Shown: positions 1 through 8,862, counted from the stretch's first letter. The stretch: 64,000 nt of DNA from Prochloron sp965198675 (GCA_965198675.1 OZ240666.1:868001-932000), one strand, 5' to 3'. A program made the numbers and translations. Notes: generated by a model from the letters alone, not told the origin.

Positions 1-51
1 GTTGTATATGATAGAGTGAACCTGGTTCTTAAGTTACAATGGAATGATGTA

Positions 52-639
52 ATGTCATTTAAAATTTCTCCTCAAGAATTTTACAACGATTTCGCGCCCA
101 ACTATGACTCTAGATTTCATGGATCCCAAGGTAATGCTCAGCATGTAAATGAAGCTGCTGCAATCTTTCACAAATATCATCGTAATAATCATGGCCACAT
201 TCTAGATATAGGTTGTGGAACCGGATTGTTAAAAGACTTACTTCAAGGAGAATTTGAATACACAGGTATTGATGTTTATGAAAATATGCTTCATTATGCC
301 TCTGAGCGGGGCTACAAAGTTATACATCAATCAGTTGTGGATGCTCTTCCTGAAATCCCAGATGCCTCCTATGACTTTGTTTTTGCCTTAAGCTCTTTGC
401 TCTTTGTTGAAGATATTCACCCCATCTTGACCCATATCAGTAGAATAGCTCGTCAGTCGATTTTATTAAGTCTTGATGAGGTCACACAAGAGTATAGGAA
501 CAATTTTACGGTGGCAGTTTTCGATCACTCCAAGGTTCACATCTCAGGAGCCAAGGAAGATTACTTTATCAGAGGTTGGACCTCCTGTACTACAGGGATT
601 ACTGTAAACACGAGAATGATTTATGTGCCGAAAATATAA
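52..639 (+). CDS. class I SAM-dependent methyltransferase
   Basis: Small methyltransferase of the class I (Rossmann) fold. The glycine-rich SAM-binding motif I reads LDIGCGTG at about residues 51-58. It is followed by an acidic strand end (YTGIDV) and a post-motif DFVFALSSLLFVED segment, as in Methyltransf_11/25-type enzymes. The substrate cannot be told. An in-frame GTG exists at 16, but ATG at 52 fits the usual N-terminus (FYNDFAPNYDSRF resembles the conserved YD.. start of this family). The C-terminus is short for the family (195 aa) and lacks the last strands usually seen, so it may be trimmed. No operon partner is visible; the next gene is 254 bp away. Family is clear, function unknown. 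Confidence 0.75.
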   Translation: MSFKISPQEFYNDFAPNYDSRFHGSQGNAQHVNEAAAIFHKYHRNNHGHILDIGCGTGLLKDLLQGEFEYTGIDVYENMLHYASERGYKVIHQSVVDALPEIPDASYDFVFALSSLLFVEDIHPILTHISRIARQSILLSLDEVTQEYRNNFTVAVFDHSKVHISGAKEDYFIRGWTSCTTGITVNTRMIYVPKI

Positions 640-763
640 TCACAATCCTAACGACAAAGTTTTATGATAGCCAAGGTGGAGCTAAAATAAGGTAAGGGGG
701 AGATAGGCTAAAAAAAGCGATCGGAAATATTATTACAGAGCGATAGCTCAAAATTTAGGTAAA

Positions 764-849
764 GAAGCTCACAGAGACACAGAGGCGCAGAGATATGACT
801 GATCTAGTGGCGGCTGTACCGCTTGTTCGTCAATCCTCTGCGCGCTAAG
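764..849. repeat. interspersed repeat with CACAGAGRC heptamers
   Basis: Contains CACAGAGACACAGAGGCGCA followed by AGATATGACTGATC, and ends in a partial inverted arm CCTCTGCGCGC. The same core and flanking words recur at 16887-16986 in opposite orientation, so this is a dispersed intergenic repeat family rather than unique sequence. The rest of the 640-893 gap shows no gene. Confidence 0.6.
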
Positions 850-893
850 ATATAGGGAGATAGGTTAATTTGATAGAGAGAAAGGGTTTTTAA

Positions 894-1457
894 ATGAGTT
901 CAGCAGTTGCAGTAGAAAAGGAAAAATTAGAGAAACCACCTTTGCAAATCCATTATTTGGGCGATCGCGTTCTCCGTCAGAATGCGAAGCGCATCCCACG
1001 AGTGGATAATAACACCCGCAAGCTGGTAACAGAGATGCTGCAAACCATGTACAGTGCTAATGGTATCGGTTTAGCAGCTCCTCAAGTGGCGGTGAATAAA
1101 CAATTGATTGTGGTAGACTGTGAACCGGATAACCCGGCTAATCCTCCTCTGGTATTGATTAATCCTCAAATAAAAGGCTACAGTAGGGACTTGTGCAGTA
1201 TGGAAGAGGGCTGTCTGAGTATTCCGGGGGTCTATATGGGGGTAACCCGTCCCCGAGCAGTTGAAGTGACTTTTAAGGACGAATCAGGTCGTCCGAAGAA
1301 ATTAAAAGCAGTAGGGCTTTTATCTCGGGTCATTCAACATGAAATGGATCACCTCAATGGGGTGATGTTTGTAGATCGGATTGAAAATAGTTTGATTCTC
1401 ACTGAAGAACTGCAAAAGCAGGGCTTTTCAGTGAGTGCAGTGAAATCTATTAGTTAA
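894..1457 (+). CDS. def: peptide deformylase
   Basis: Removes the formyl group from the initiator methionine of new proteins in the cytosol. All three deformylase motifs are present: GIGLAAPQ (residues 57-64), EGCLS (105-109, cysteine metal ligand) and QHEMDH (148-153, HExxH metal site and catalytic Glu). Length 187 aa is normal, with about 18 extra N-terminal residues as in many cyanobacterial Def proteins. It is followed after 12 bp by a small membrane-protein gene in the same direction, so the two may be co-transcribed. Confidence 0.95.
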   Translation: MSSAVAVEKEKLEKPPLQIHYLGDRVLRQNAKRIPRVDNNTRKLVTEMLQTMYSANGIGLAAPQVAVNKQLIVVDCEPDNPANPPLVLINPQIKGYSRDLCSMEEGCLSIPGVYMGVTRPRAVEVTFKDESGRPKKLKAVGLLSRVIQHEMDHLNGVMFVDRIENSLILTEELQKQGFSVSAVKSIS

Positions 1458-1469
1458 GGAGAAGTAGAG

Positions 1470-1667
1470 TTGTTAACCCCAAAAAGTGGAATCTTGTTGT
1501 TACTTTCTTGCATTGCGGCGATCGCTGCTGTTGGTTCTGTGTTTGAACTTTCCTCCGGCAACCCGGAATTAGGTAACCTGACTACAGGGATAATCTTAGC
1601 TGCTACCATTCCCCTGGCTGGTTTATGCTTCTGGGGGGCTGTTGTGGATGCGAGAGCTCAGAAATAA
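1470..1667 (+). CDS. small membrane protein, unknown function
   Basis: 65 aa with two hydrophobic helices (residues about 5-25 and 37-60) joined by a short polar loop, so probably an inner or thylakoid membrane protein. The start is TTG, supported by an AAGGAG ribosome-binding site about 9 bases upstream and by the short 12-bp gap from def. I do not recognise a named family. The position suggests co-transcription with def. Confidence 0.55.
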   Translation: MLTPKSGILLLLSCIAAIAAVGSVFELSSGNPELGNLTTGIILAATIPLAGLCFWGAVVDARAQK

Positions 1668-1680
1668 TATACCCTCTCTG

Positions 1681-1725
1681 CGCTGGAGCGAGTCTTTCGA
1701 GCGGCTACTCTGCGACTCTGCGTGA
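1681..1725. repeat. interspersed repeat, copy 1
   Basis: The 29-bp word starting CGCTGGAGCGAGTCTTTCGA and continuing GCGGCTACT is found again identically at 6855-6883. Both copies are followed by degenerate CTTTGCGACT-type heptamers. Located between convergent genes. Confidence 0.6.
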
Positions 1726-1731
1726 AACCTC

Positions 1732-2694
1732 CTAATTACTAATTTTACCCAACGAGATCGCCCCTAAAAGAACAATCCCAAATACCAATCGATACCAGAC
1801 AAACACCCAAGTACTCTGCTTTTGCAGGTAGCGAATTAACCAAGCGATGGTTAAATAAGACCAAAATGCGGAAGAAACTGTCCCTACTAGCAAAATCAAC
1901 AGTTCATCAGTCTGAACTCCGGTTTTAACAACCCCCACCAACTCTACCAACCCAGCTAGGGTAATAGCGGGAATGCCCAATAAAAAGGAGAAACGGGCAG
2001 CAGTTTCTCTTTGCAAACCGATGAATAAACCCGCAGTGATGGTGGAACCGGAACGAGATACTCCCGGAATTAAAGCTAAACTTTGAGCAACACCGATTAA
2101 AACCCCATCGTAACTATCTAAACGGTTGAAACTTCGCACACGCTTGCCCTGATATTCTGCCCAACCTAATAATAAAGCCATGACAATGGAAGCCAAGGCA
2201 ATAGTAGTGGTGCTGCGAAAGGCAGAATTATCTAAGTCCGGAACAAAGACTTTCAGCAATAGTCCGCAAATAACAATCGGTAGGGTTCCCAGTCCAATAC
2301 CCAGCCCCAGGCGAAAATCTTGGGATTTGTAATCTTCGTTACGGATCGCCTTGACCATCCCTGTGATAATCTTAGTCAGGTCATGCCAAAAGTACCACAC
2401 CACAGCTGCGATACTCCCTAACTGAATTACGGCGGTTATAGTTACCCCAGGATCCCCCCAACCCAAGGCTACCGGGACTACTTTTAAATGGGCAGTGCTG
2501 CTGATGGGCAAAAATTCTGTCAATCCTTGCACCATTCCTAAAAATATAGCTTTAACAAAAGTTAAATTATGTTTACTTATGGTAGTAGTGGGTGCTACAT
2601 CAGCTAAGACTAATTTTTCCATCATTACCAGCACAATACCTAAAATTGCCCCACTTGCCAAGAGTAACCATCTTCTTTCTTTTCTTTTCATCAT
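1732..2694 (-). CDS. uppP: undecaprenyl-diphosphatase UppP (BacA)
   Basis: Membrane phosphatase that recycles undecaprenyl pyrophosphate for peptidoglycan and glycan synthesis. The family signatures are present: GLTEFLPISSTAHL (about residue 58-71) and GVSRSGSTIT (about residue 210-219), with multiple transmembrane helices across 320 aa. The N-terminus carries an additional hydrophobic helix (residues 9-27) before the core, longer than in E. coli BacA but common in cyanobacteria. Transcribed away from the DUF3120 gene; the 55-bp gap must hold both promoters. Confidence 0.93.
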   Translation of the reverse strand: MMKRKERRWLLLASGAILGIVLVMMEKLVLADVAPTTTISKHNLTFVKAIFLGMVQGLTEFLPISSTAHLKVVPVALGWGDPGVTITAVIQLGSIAAVVWYFWHDLTKIITGMVKAIRNEDYKSQDFRLGLGIGLGTLPIVICGLLLKVFVPDLDNSAFRSTTTIALASIVMALLLGWAEYQGKRVRSFNRLDSYDGVLIGVAQSLALIPGVSRSGSTITAGLFIGLQRETAARFSFLLGIPAITLAGLVELVGVVKTGVQTDELLILLVGTVSSAFWSYLTIAWLIRYLQKQSTWVFVWYRLVFGIVLLGAISLGKISN

Positions 2695-2749
2695 TTCCTC
2701 CCACCTTTGTGTTAGTTTAATATAACTTGAATAAACTTGACAAAACTTA

Positions 2750-3475
2750 TTGAAAGCTATTGTGTTCTTCCCTCCTACTTCTACAGCCCCTGATTATGTA
2801 CCACAATCAAGAGAAATTTTCAGTTGGGAAAGAAATAAAATCTTAGTTTTCTCAGCAGCAGCATTTCTTGTTTCCATACCCGTTTTCATTGAAGCCCCTT
2901 TAGTGCGGTGGTTACCGTCTTTAAGTCTTCTGTTAACATTTGGATGGGTGTGGTTAGGAGTGCGGTTGTACCAAGGAACCCATACCAAACTCTGGGGCGA
3001 TTTACTGCTGGGGTTTAGTTGGAGTTGGTTAGCGGGTTCTATTTATTGGGGCTGGTTCCGTTGGGAACCTTTGCTGCATTTACCTGTAGAGGCGATCGGT
3101 TTACCTTTTGTCCTTTGGTGTTTGTGGTGCCGTTGGGGAATGGTTGGAAATTTATTTTATCTCGGTTCCCTCTTCGGCACCGCCATTACGGATTTATACT
3201 TCTATTTAACCGGTTTAATCCCCCACTGGCGTGAATTAATGACAGTAGATCCAGCTCTAGCAACGCCAATTTTACAGGATGCCATCGCTCAAGTCCAAAC
3301 TCCCTGGGGTATCAGTTGGGGGATCGTTCTCACTAATCTCTTGTTAGGAGTCAGTTTAATGGCTTTACAAAAACGTGAAAACCACTGGTGGGCTTTTGGG
3401 GGAGCAGTACTCACTACTATCTTAGTCGATAGTCTCTTTTACCTAGCAGCATCTTTAACACCTACCATGACTTAA
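2750..3475 (+). CDS. DUF3120-type cyanobacterial membrane protein
   Basis: 241 aa, strongly hydrophobic with about six predicted membrane segments and many tryptophans. It matches my recollection of the cyanobacteria-specific DUF3120 family, which has no assigned function. The start is uncertain: TTG at 2750 or GTG at 2762; no ATG precedes the first helix. Divergent from uppP. Confidence 0.6.
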   Translation: MKAIVFFPPTSTAPDYVPQSREIFSWERNKILVFSAAAFLVSIPVFIEAPLVRWLPSLSLLLTFGWVWLGVRLYQGTHTKLWGDLLLGFSWSWLAGSIYWGWFRWEPLLHLPVEAIGLPFVLWCLWCRWGMVGNLFYLGSLFGTAITDLYFYLTGLIPHWRELMTVDPALATPILQDAIAQVQTPWGISWGIVLTNLLLGVSLMALQKRENHWWAFGGAVLTTILVDSLFYLAASLTPTMT

Positions 3476-3502
3476 CCAGTTATATATCTATACTCATCCG
3501 CT

Positions 3503-3560
3503 CCCGCCAAAGGCGGTTGCTTGCGCAAAGCTTACGCAAAGCTTACGCAAAGCTACGCAA
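3503..3560. repeat. CGCAAAGCTTA tandem repeat after GCCAAAGGCGG palindrome
   Basis: CCCGCCAAAGGCGGTTGCTTGCG is followed by three units of CGCAAAGCTTA/CGCAAAGCTA. A second copy with the units as GCTTTGCTTGC lies at 30795-30853. The repeat overlaps the last codons and TAG stop of lipB (3553-3555), so the repeat now supplies the end of that gene. Confidence 0.65.
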
Positions 3561-4176
3561 TCAAAAAATCAACCCCAAACACTCTCCTAAAGGCAGCAGC
3601 AATCTCTTGCCGTACCTCTTCTATAGTAATCTCAGGGATAAACTGAGCTAAACTACCTACAGGTTTATCTTTAATCCCGCAAGGAACAATTTGCGAAAAA
3701 CCACTCATATCGGGGCAAACATTGAGAGCAAAACCGTGCATTGTGATCCAACGTCGCACTTTAATACCTATCGCTCCTACTTTCCGTCCTTGAACCCAAA
3801 CCCCAGTTAAACCGGGAATTTTCTCCCCTTGTAGTCCGTAAACCCGCAGCACGGAAAGGATGACTTCTTCTAATTGTCGCAAATACCAGTGTAAATCAGG
3901 GCGATATTCCCGTAAATTGAGAATGGGATAGCCCACTAGCTGACCGGGACAGTGATATGTTACTTCCCCCCCTCGTTCGATACGATGAACCTGGAAGTTA
4001 GTAGTAGCGGGGTCTAATTTGAGGTTCTCTGGGTTTGCTCCTGTACCGAGAGTGTAGACTGGGGGATGTTCTAGCAAGAGGAGAACGTCCGTTAAGTCAG
4101 GGTTTGCTAATCTTTCTGCTACAAGACTGCGCTGATAAGACCAGGCTATGGTATAGGGGACTAGTCCTTGATTCAT
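3553..4176 (-). CDS. lipB: octanoyltransferase LipB
   Basis: Transfers octanoate from acyl carrier protein to lipoyl domains, the first step of lipoate synthesis. Motifs: LLLEHPPVYTLG, RGGEVTYHCPGQLVGYP (the RGG-T-HGPGQ-like signature) and KVGAIGIK with the catalytic lysine, then GIKDKPVGSL. An upstream in-frame GTG at 4200 would add eight residues, but ATG at 4176 (MNQGLVPY) matches the family start. The final codons lie in a short tandem repeat, so the last residues may be recently altered. Confidence 0.93.
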   Translation of the reverse strand: MNQGLVPYTIAWSYQRSLVAERLANPDLTDVLLLLEHPPVYTLGTGANPENLKLDPATTNFQVHRIERGGEVTYHCPGQLVGYPILNLREYRPDLHWYLRQLEEVILSVLRVYGLQGEKIPGLTGVWVQGRKVGAIGIKVRRWITMHGFALNVCPDMSGFSQIVPCGIKDKPVGSLAQFIPEITIEEVRQEIAAAFRRVFGVDFLIA

Positions 4177-4367
4177 GAGAAGACACTTTCTTGGGGACAC
4201 GTTGATTAGCTTAAAGAAATGTTAAGGAAAGATTTTTGATAGTATAAAGTGCTATCATAGAAGCATAGAAATATTTTAGAGGAGGCAGTTTGGTTTAATT
4301 CCACTAAGAGGTTTCATCTTGGTTATTTAGGTCATGGTACTGGTAACTCGTAACAAATAACTGATAA

Positions 4368-5009
4368 ATGGAGAGTAAGAGTATGAAGCTTTTGATCCAG
4401 GGTAACAACATTGCAGTCACAGAGCCAATTCGCGAATACGTGCAGCAGAAGTTGGAGAAAGCAGTTAAGCACTTTCAGCATATCACTACGAAAATCGACG
4501 TGCATTTATCTGTGGCTCGCAATTCCCGGATAAGCGATAAACATAAAGCAGAAGTGACGGTTTACGCTAACGGTACAGTAATTCGAGCCCAAGAAGGAAG
4601 CGAGAACTTATACGCTAGCATTGACTTGGTGTCTGATAAAATTGCTCGTCAGTTGCGTAAGTATAAGGAAAAACACCTCGACAAGAAAACTCACTCTCAA
4701 ACCAAGACAGGGGAAATAGTTGAAGAGCTAACCATTGAAGCAAATTTGATTGGGGAACGTATTGCCGAATTACCCCCGGAAGTGGTGCGATCCAAGTATT
4801 TCCCTATGGAACCCATGACTGTGGAATCTGCTCTGGAACAGTTACAATTAGTTGACCACGACTTCTATGTCTTCCGTAATATCGCTACCAATGAAATTAA
4901 TGTGATTTATGTCCGTAAGCACGGAGGATATGGAGTAATTCAACCTCGTAATGGGAATGGCCATGGTAATGCTCAAAGCGTTCAGTCAGTAACGTCAACT
5001 GTTGCTTGA
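4368..5009 (+). CDS. hpf: long-form ribosome hibernation promoting factor (LrtA/HPF)
   Basis: Binds the 30S decoding centre and dimerises 70S ribosomes into inactive 100S particles in darkness or stasis. The N-terminal HPF/RaiA domain covers about residues 5-108 (MKLLIQGNNI, then the KIDVHLSV and KAEVTVYANG strands). After a linker, the C-terminal dimerisation domain covers about 133-195 (VVRSKYFPMEPM, VDHDFYVFRN, VYVRKHGGYG). The start may be ATG 4368 or ATG 4383; the latter matches the family N-terminus more closely. In cyanobacteria this gene is lrtA, known for a long light-responsive leader. About 165 bp of non-coding leader precede it here, but I cannot assign elements in it. Confidence 0.92.
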   Translation: MESKSMKLLIQGNNIAVTEPIREYVQQKLEKAVKHFQHITTKIDVHLSVARNSRISDKHKAEVTVYANGTVIRAQEGSENLYASIDLVSDKIARQLRKYKEKHLDKKTHSQTKTGEIVEELTIEANLIGERIAELPPEVVRSKYFPMEPMTVESALEQLQLVDHDFYVFRNIATNEINVIYVRKHGGYGVIQPRNGNGHGNAQSVQSVTSTVA

Positions 5010-5020
5010 TTATCTATCTG

Positions 5021-5040
5021 GTAGGGTGGGCATTGCCCAT
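5021..5040. repeat. REP palindrome GGTGGGCATTGCCCAYC
   Basis: GTAGGGTGGGCATTGCCCAT, one of at least six copies of this short palindrome in the window (others near 12015, 30899, 31098, 47067 and 47819). It lies between the convergent hpf and toxin genes and could act as a transcript-end hairpin. Confidence 0.65.
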
Positions 5041-5058
5041 CTAGCGAGGGACCATAGT

Positions 5059-5400
5059 CTATAACCCCATTAAAATCCTCAATCTCTCTTCTACTGCTGT
5101 GAGAGTTGTAAAAGAGACTATCCCCAAAGCTCTTTCAAGACGTTCTAGGGAGATAGATCTCACATCTTCAGTCTTGATAAAGCTTCTAATTTTTAGCCCT
5201 CCTTCTGGAGAAGAGACTTCCACATGAAATGGAATAGCTTTTTTCTTGGATGTGATTGGGAGAACAACAATAAGTCCCGATGCACCCTGATTGAACAGAT
5301 CCACTGAAATCACAAGACATGGACGTTTCCCTGCTTGTTCATGTCCTCTAACTGGATTTAGATCTGCTAACCATATCTCTCCTCTTGAGATCCGGGTCAT
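5059..5400 (-). CDS. MazF/PemK-family mRNA interferase toxin
   Basis: 113 aa with the MazF fold signature: RGEIWLADLNPVRGHEQAGKRPC at the N-terminus (the conserved G-x-W/P..GHEQ..RP), then VVLPITSKKK and a TEDVRSIS strand near residues 77-84. It should be a sequence-specific endoribonuclease of a type II toxin-antitoxin system. A GGAG site precedes the ATG. Immediately upstream, the sequence encodes GDGVEEL and a stop that overlaps this start as ATGA, which is the end of the antitoxin after removal of the intron at 5422-6479. As found, the toxin is separated from its antitoxin by the intron. Confidence 0.88.
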   Translation of the reverse strand: MTRISRGEIWLADLNPVRGHEQAGKRPCLVISVDLFNQGASGLIVVLPITSKKKAIPFHVEVSSPEGGLKIRSFIKTEDVRSISLERLERALGIVSFTTLTAVEERLRILMGL

Positions 5401-5421
5401 AACTCCTCAACTCCATCACCT

Positions 5422-6479
5422 ATAGTTCCAGTTCGGGTCGAAGGAGTGGTCACCCACCCCAGCTCCCTTTCAAAACCGTGCATGAGACTTTCACCTCACA
5501 CGGCTCCTATGACCTACGGGCTGAAACTCGCCTCATATAAGGCTAGAAACCCTTTGATTACCTCTATCCGTTTGGTACCGGGGGTTGTGGCAATCTTCGC
5601 CTTTCTTCTTTCCCTTTTCAGTCTTACTGGTTCCTACTCGGATTTATCAGGACTCTAAACTACCTTGACCTAAAATTCAGAACTAGGTTATCCTCTTCGT
5701 CCGTATCTCTACGGCGGTATTCGGTATTATTTCAACCTCAGGCATCCCTTTTGGGTAGAAATTAGCTCTCGGTCATTGCGGGCAATTGTTTCTGCTATTT
5801 CTAGCTTGCGTTTCGTTCCCGCGTCCTATCCGAATGGCCTCGATAGAGGTATGCCTGCCCTCCCTCTCTGGGTACCACCCCTATGAGAGAGAACCATTCG
5901 TTTTTCCTCGTTCCAAATCAGAAATTGTTCCGAACCTTTAGGTCTCACCATTTCGCCCATCGACCCCCCAGAGAAACTCTTATCATGAGAAAGACAGAGT
6001 GGGGTTTTGATTATCGATTCAGAAGCCCATTAAAGAGGTCTCCCTCCAAACTAAACGGATTGCTCCGCGCTGTACTCCGAGATATGAGACGCTTTTTCCG
6101 GTGATTCACTTCACCTGTTTCCAAGATACCTGTTGACCTTAGATTCTCCTCATTAGCGGCAGTGTCACTTTCGTGTCTGATTCCGCCCTGTTCCCAGCTT
6201 CACGCCCCGGAGGCTAACCCGGCAAGTCTGCTTGAATTCACAGCTGCGTGTGGGCAGATAGAGATTCACTTATCCCTTAAGTGGCTGGACTGTTTCACTG
6301 ATTTCTGACCAGTTATTTCACCAGCAATCCTGATTTAGTTGTCAAAGTACAGTCGCCTGTTGGCTCCGATGTCCTTTCAGCGGGTTTACCCACTTATATT
6401 CCTCACCGTTCTTACCGTACCAAGCCCGGGTTTATATTTCGGCTACTAAGCCGCGATTTTCACCCGGAACGAGTCGCCC
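5422..6479 (-). mobile_element. ORF-less group II intron splitting a toxin-antitoxin operon
   Basis: About 1.06 kb on the minus strand. The 3' end holds a convincing domain V (5473-5506): GAGCCGTG..GGTGAAAGTC..CACGGTTC, with the AGC triad and GAAA loop, followed by a domain VI-like stem (GGGGTGGGTGACCACTCC). The 5' boundary is inferred at 6479, where GGGCGACTCG resembles the usual GTGCG start. The 3' boundary is at 5422 (..CTAT) or 5425 (..GGAAC), both of the usual AY type. With either, the flanking antitoxin frame is restored. I see no reverse transcriptase reading frame, so mobility would need an enzyme in trans. Ends are inferred from phase and motifs, not demonstrated. Confidence 0.82.
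5473..5506 (-). ncRNA. group II intron domain V hairpin
   Basis: 34-nt hairpin with outer stem GAGCCGTG/CACGGTTC, inner stem GAGG..TCTC and a GAAA tetraloop. This is the catalytic core signature that identifies the intron. Confidence 0.88.
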
Positions 6480-6697
6480 TCCCATATTTCTCTCTCAGCA
6501 AGTTCTTCTTTCCATAAGACTTCATTTTTCCTTAAAGCAGCAAAAGCTTGGTTGGATTGTAGGAGGAAAAGATTCCTGCGGTAGTTGGCGATCGCCTTCT
6601 CAAGAATAGTCTGAGTTGTGTCACCAGATGTTTCCGCTAGTTCCACTAACGCTTCATGAGTTTTCTTGTTAATGGTAATGGTCAATAGTTCGGTCAT
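6446..6697 (-). CDS. ribbon-helix-helix antitoxin, C-terminus interrupted by intron
   Basis: 83 aa. The N-terminal strand-helix-helix (LTITINKKTHEAL, TTQTILEKAIANYRR) is typical of RHH antitoxins paired with MazF toxins. The helical tail (AFAALRKNEVLWKEELAEREIW) matches that family. The last 11 residues (EGDSFRVKIAA) are intron-encoded. The ancestral gene is exon 6480-6697 joined to 5397-5421, which would end ..EREIW, then GDGVEEL or a near variant, with an ATGA overlap into the toxin. Without splicing the antitoxin has a changed toxin-binding tail and loses translational coupling to the toxin. Confidence 0.82.
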   Translation of the reverse strand: MTELLTITINKKTHEALVELAETSGDTTQTILEKAIANYRRNLFLLQSNQAFAALRKNEVLWKEELAEREIWEGDSFRVKIAA

Positions 6698-6852
6698 GAT
6701 TTACTATTATATGTGTTATTTCAACGTCTAAATATTAACCGCAGATACACGCAGATAGATAGGGATACAATTTTCAATTAATTCTTTATTAAAATTATCT
6801 AGTACTTTTGAGTGGATTGTCAAGGTTTGTTACAAAACTTAAAATATTACCC

Positions 6853-6902
6853 TTTGCGCTGGAGCGAGTCTTTCGAGCGGCTACTTTGCTACTTTGCGCG
6901 AG
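6853..6902. repeat. interspersed repeat, copy 2
   Basis: Contains the word CGCTGGAGCGAGTCTTTCGA plus GCGGCTACT shared with 1681-1725, then CTTTGCTACTTTGCGCGAG. The gap between the antitoxin and the kinase (6698-6966) shows nothing else. Confidence 0.6.
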
Positions 6903-6966
6903 ATAATATACTCTGTTCCTGGGGTGGTTCAATCTAATATATGCCCCCACTTCCAAGTCATCCTAC

Positions 6967-8598
6967 CTATTCTATTACTTGCCAAACTTTGATAGTATTG
7001 TCACGACTACCACTTGCTATAGTAGATCCATCGGGACTGATTGCGGAGGACCAAACGGAAGAGGTATGACCTTCAAGAGTTATTTTCTCTTTCCCGGTAG
7101 CTAAGTCCCAAACTTTAACAGTCGTGTCATCACTACCACTTACTATAGTAAGTCCCGATGGACTGATTGCCACAGAATTAACCGAGGAAGTGTGACTTTC
7201 GAGAGTTCTTTTCTCAACTCCTGTATCTAAATCCCAAACTTTGATAGTATTGTCATAGCTACCACTCACTATATTACGTCCATCGGGACTTATTACTACA
7301 GAATTAACTGACTTGGTATGACCTTTGAGGGTTCTTTTCTCTTCTCCTGTATCTACATCCAAAACTTTGATATTTTTCCAGCTACCACTTACTATAGTAC
7401 GTCTATCGGGACTTATTGCTACGGAATTAACCCAGTCAGTATGACCTGGGAGGGTTTCTTTTTCACCTCCTGTATCTAAATCCCAAACTTTGATAGTATT
7501 GTCAGAGCTAGCACTCACTATAGTAAGTCCATCGGGAGTTATTACTACAGAATAAACCCAGTCAGTATGACCTTGGAGGGTTATTTTCTCTCTTCCTGTA
7601 GCTAAATCCCAAATTTTGACAGTCTTGTCAGCGCTACCACTTACTATAGTACTTCCGTCGGGACTGATTGCTACAGACTTAACTAAATCGGTATGACCTG
7701 TGAGAGTCTGGACAAGAGAAATAGAAGGTTGTTGAGAAGAGATAGGATTCAGTTGAGGGGTCGCTGATATAATCCTAGTGGAGGTGGTCCCAGTTTCAGT
7801 ATTGAGAGCTGTTAAAGCTTCTCCAGCATTCTGATAACGTTCAGAAACATCCTTTCTGACCATCTTGGTCAACACATTTTCCAAGTGTTCCGAAACGGAA
7901 ACCCCATGGAACCACAAAATCTCTCCTGTATCCGGATCCTCCTCTAATTGAGATACTTCCAACCCCGTCAAAGCTTGTATCCCTATTATCCCCACCCCAT
8001 AGATATCACTCGCAAAACCTTGAATTTGTTCGGGAGGAATATATCCGGGAGAACCAACACTCATGGTCAAATTGGTCTGTCCCCTATGATTAATAGTTAA
8101 GACATTAATTTCTTTCACCGCACCAAAATCAATCAGCGCCAACTTCCCATCTTCTTGACAACGTATAATATTAGAGGGTTTAATATCTCGATGAATCACT
8201 TTATTATCATGCACATAGGCTAAAACCGTCAATATTTCCTCCAACAACTTCTTCGTTTCTCCCTCTGACCACGGTTCACCAGCAACAATTTCCTGACTCA
8301 AATCATGTCCGGGAACAAACTCATAAATTAGATAAAACTCACCCTCTTCCGGGAAATGAGCAAAAAGACGAGGTATTTGGTCATGGTTCCCCAGACGGTA
8401 GAGAATTTCTGCTTCTTTGTTAAATCGAGGTAAGAGAACCCGGAAAAAAGTGGGTTGTTGTGGTTTCAAATTCTTAACCACACAATAAGGATGACCCGGT
8501 AAAGCAATATCTTGAGCTAGATAAGTATCCCCCAATCTATTCTTACCTAACTCTTTGACAATTTGATAACGACCACGGAGTGTTTCTTGAATATGCAT
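6967..8598 (-). CDS. serine/threonine protein kinase with C-terminal WD40 repeats
   Basis: Eukaryotic-type (Hanks) kinase. The catalytic loop HRDIKPSN is at residues 136-143 and DFG at 157-159. The N-lobe has a glycine loop-like ELGKNRLGDTYLAQD and VVKNL for the ATP lysine, and a GSPGYIPPEQ activation-segment motif is present. After a linker (about 275-300) come six WD40 repeats with the pattern TLxGHTxxVxSVxISPDGxxIVSGSxDNTIKVWDL, which probably bind a partner. No membrane helix is seen. The GTG at 8610 is in frame, but ATG 8598 (MHIQETLRGRYQIV) is the better start. Such kinase-WD40 fusions are common in filamentous cyanobacteria; the target is unknown. The repeats are similar enough to recombine. 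Confidence 0.92.
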   Translation of the reverse strand: MHIQETLRGRYQIVKELGKNRLGDTYLAQDIALPGHPYCVVKNLKPQQPTFFRVLLPRFNKEAEILYRLGNHDQIPRLFAHFPEEGEFYLIYEFVPGHDLSQEIVAGEPWSEGETKKLLEEILTVLAYVHDNKVIHRDIKPSNIIRCQEDGKLALIDFGAVKEINVLTINHRGQTNLTMSVGSPGYIPPEQIQGFASDIYGVGIIGIQALTGLEVSQLEEDPDTGEILWFHGVSVSEHLENVLTKMVRKDVSERYQNAGEALTALNTETGTTSTRIISATPQLNPISSQQPSISLVQTLTGHTDLVKSVAISPDGSTIVSGSADKTVKIWDLATGREKITLQGHTDWVYSVVITPDGLTIVSASSDNTIKVWDLDTGGEKETLPGHTDWVNSVAISPDRRTIVSGSWKNIKVLDVDTGEEKRTLKGHTKSVNSVVISPDGRNIVSGSYDNTIKVWDLDTGVEKRTLESHTSSVNSVAISPSGLTIVSGSDDTTVKVWDLATGKEKITLEGHTSSVWSSAISPDGSTIASGSRDNTIKVWQVIE

Positions 8599-8862
8599 TA
8601 TCTTAACCACGACCTACAGGGGATAAACGGAAATAAATACAATATATATAAGACGGCACATTTTCCCACTTTTAAAGAGTATCATCTTCAAATTGCAAAT
8701 ACAAGGCTTTTTTTTTACAAAACTTTACATCAACTCCACGGGGGCACAGCAAGAAAGACAAGGAAGGAAGGTAGGTGGAAGAACTTGCTCCCTTGTCTAC
8801 TTTCCCCCCTTGTCCACCTACGTAGGGGGGGCGGGAAGACGATGGCACCCCTACGGGAACCC

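Noticed and set aside
2495..3234. Small open frames antisense to or inside uppP and the DUF3120 gene
   Set aside because: They shadow well-supported membrane-protein genes and lack ribosome sites.
5883..6104. Possible remnant of an intron-encoded reverse transcriptase
   Set aside because: None of the frames shows RT motifs such as YADD or a maturase domain; the region is better explained as structural intron RNA.
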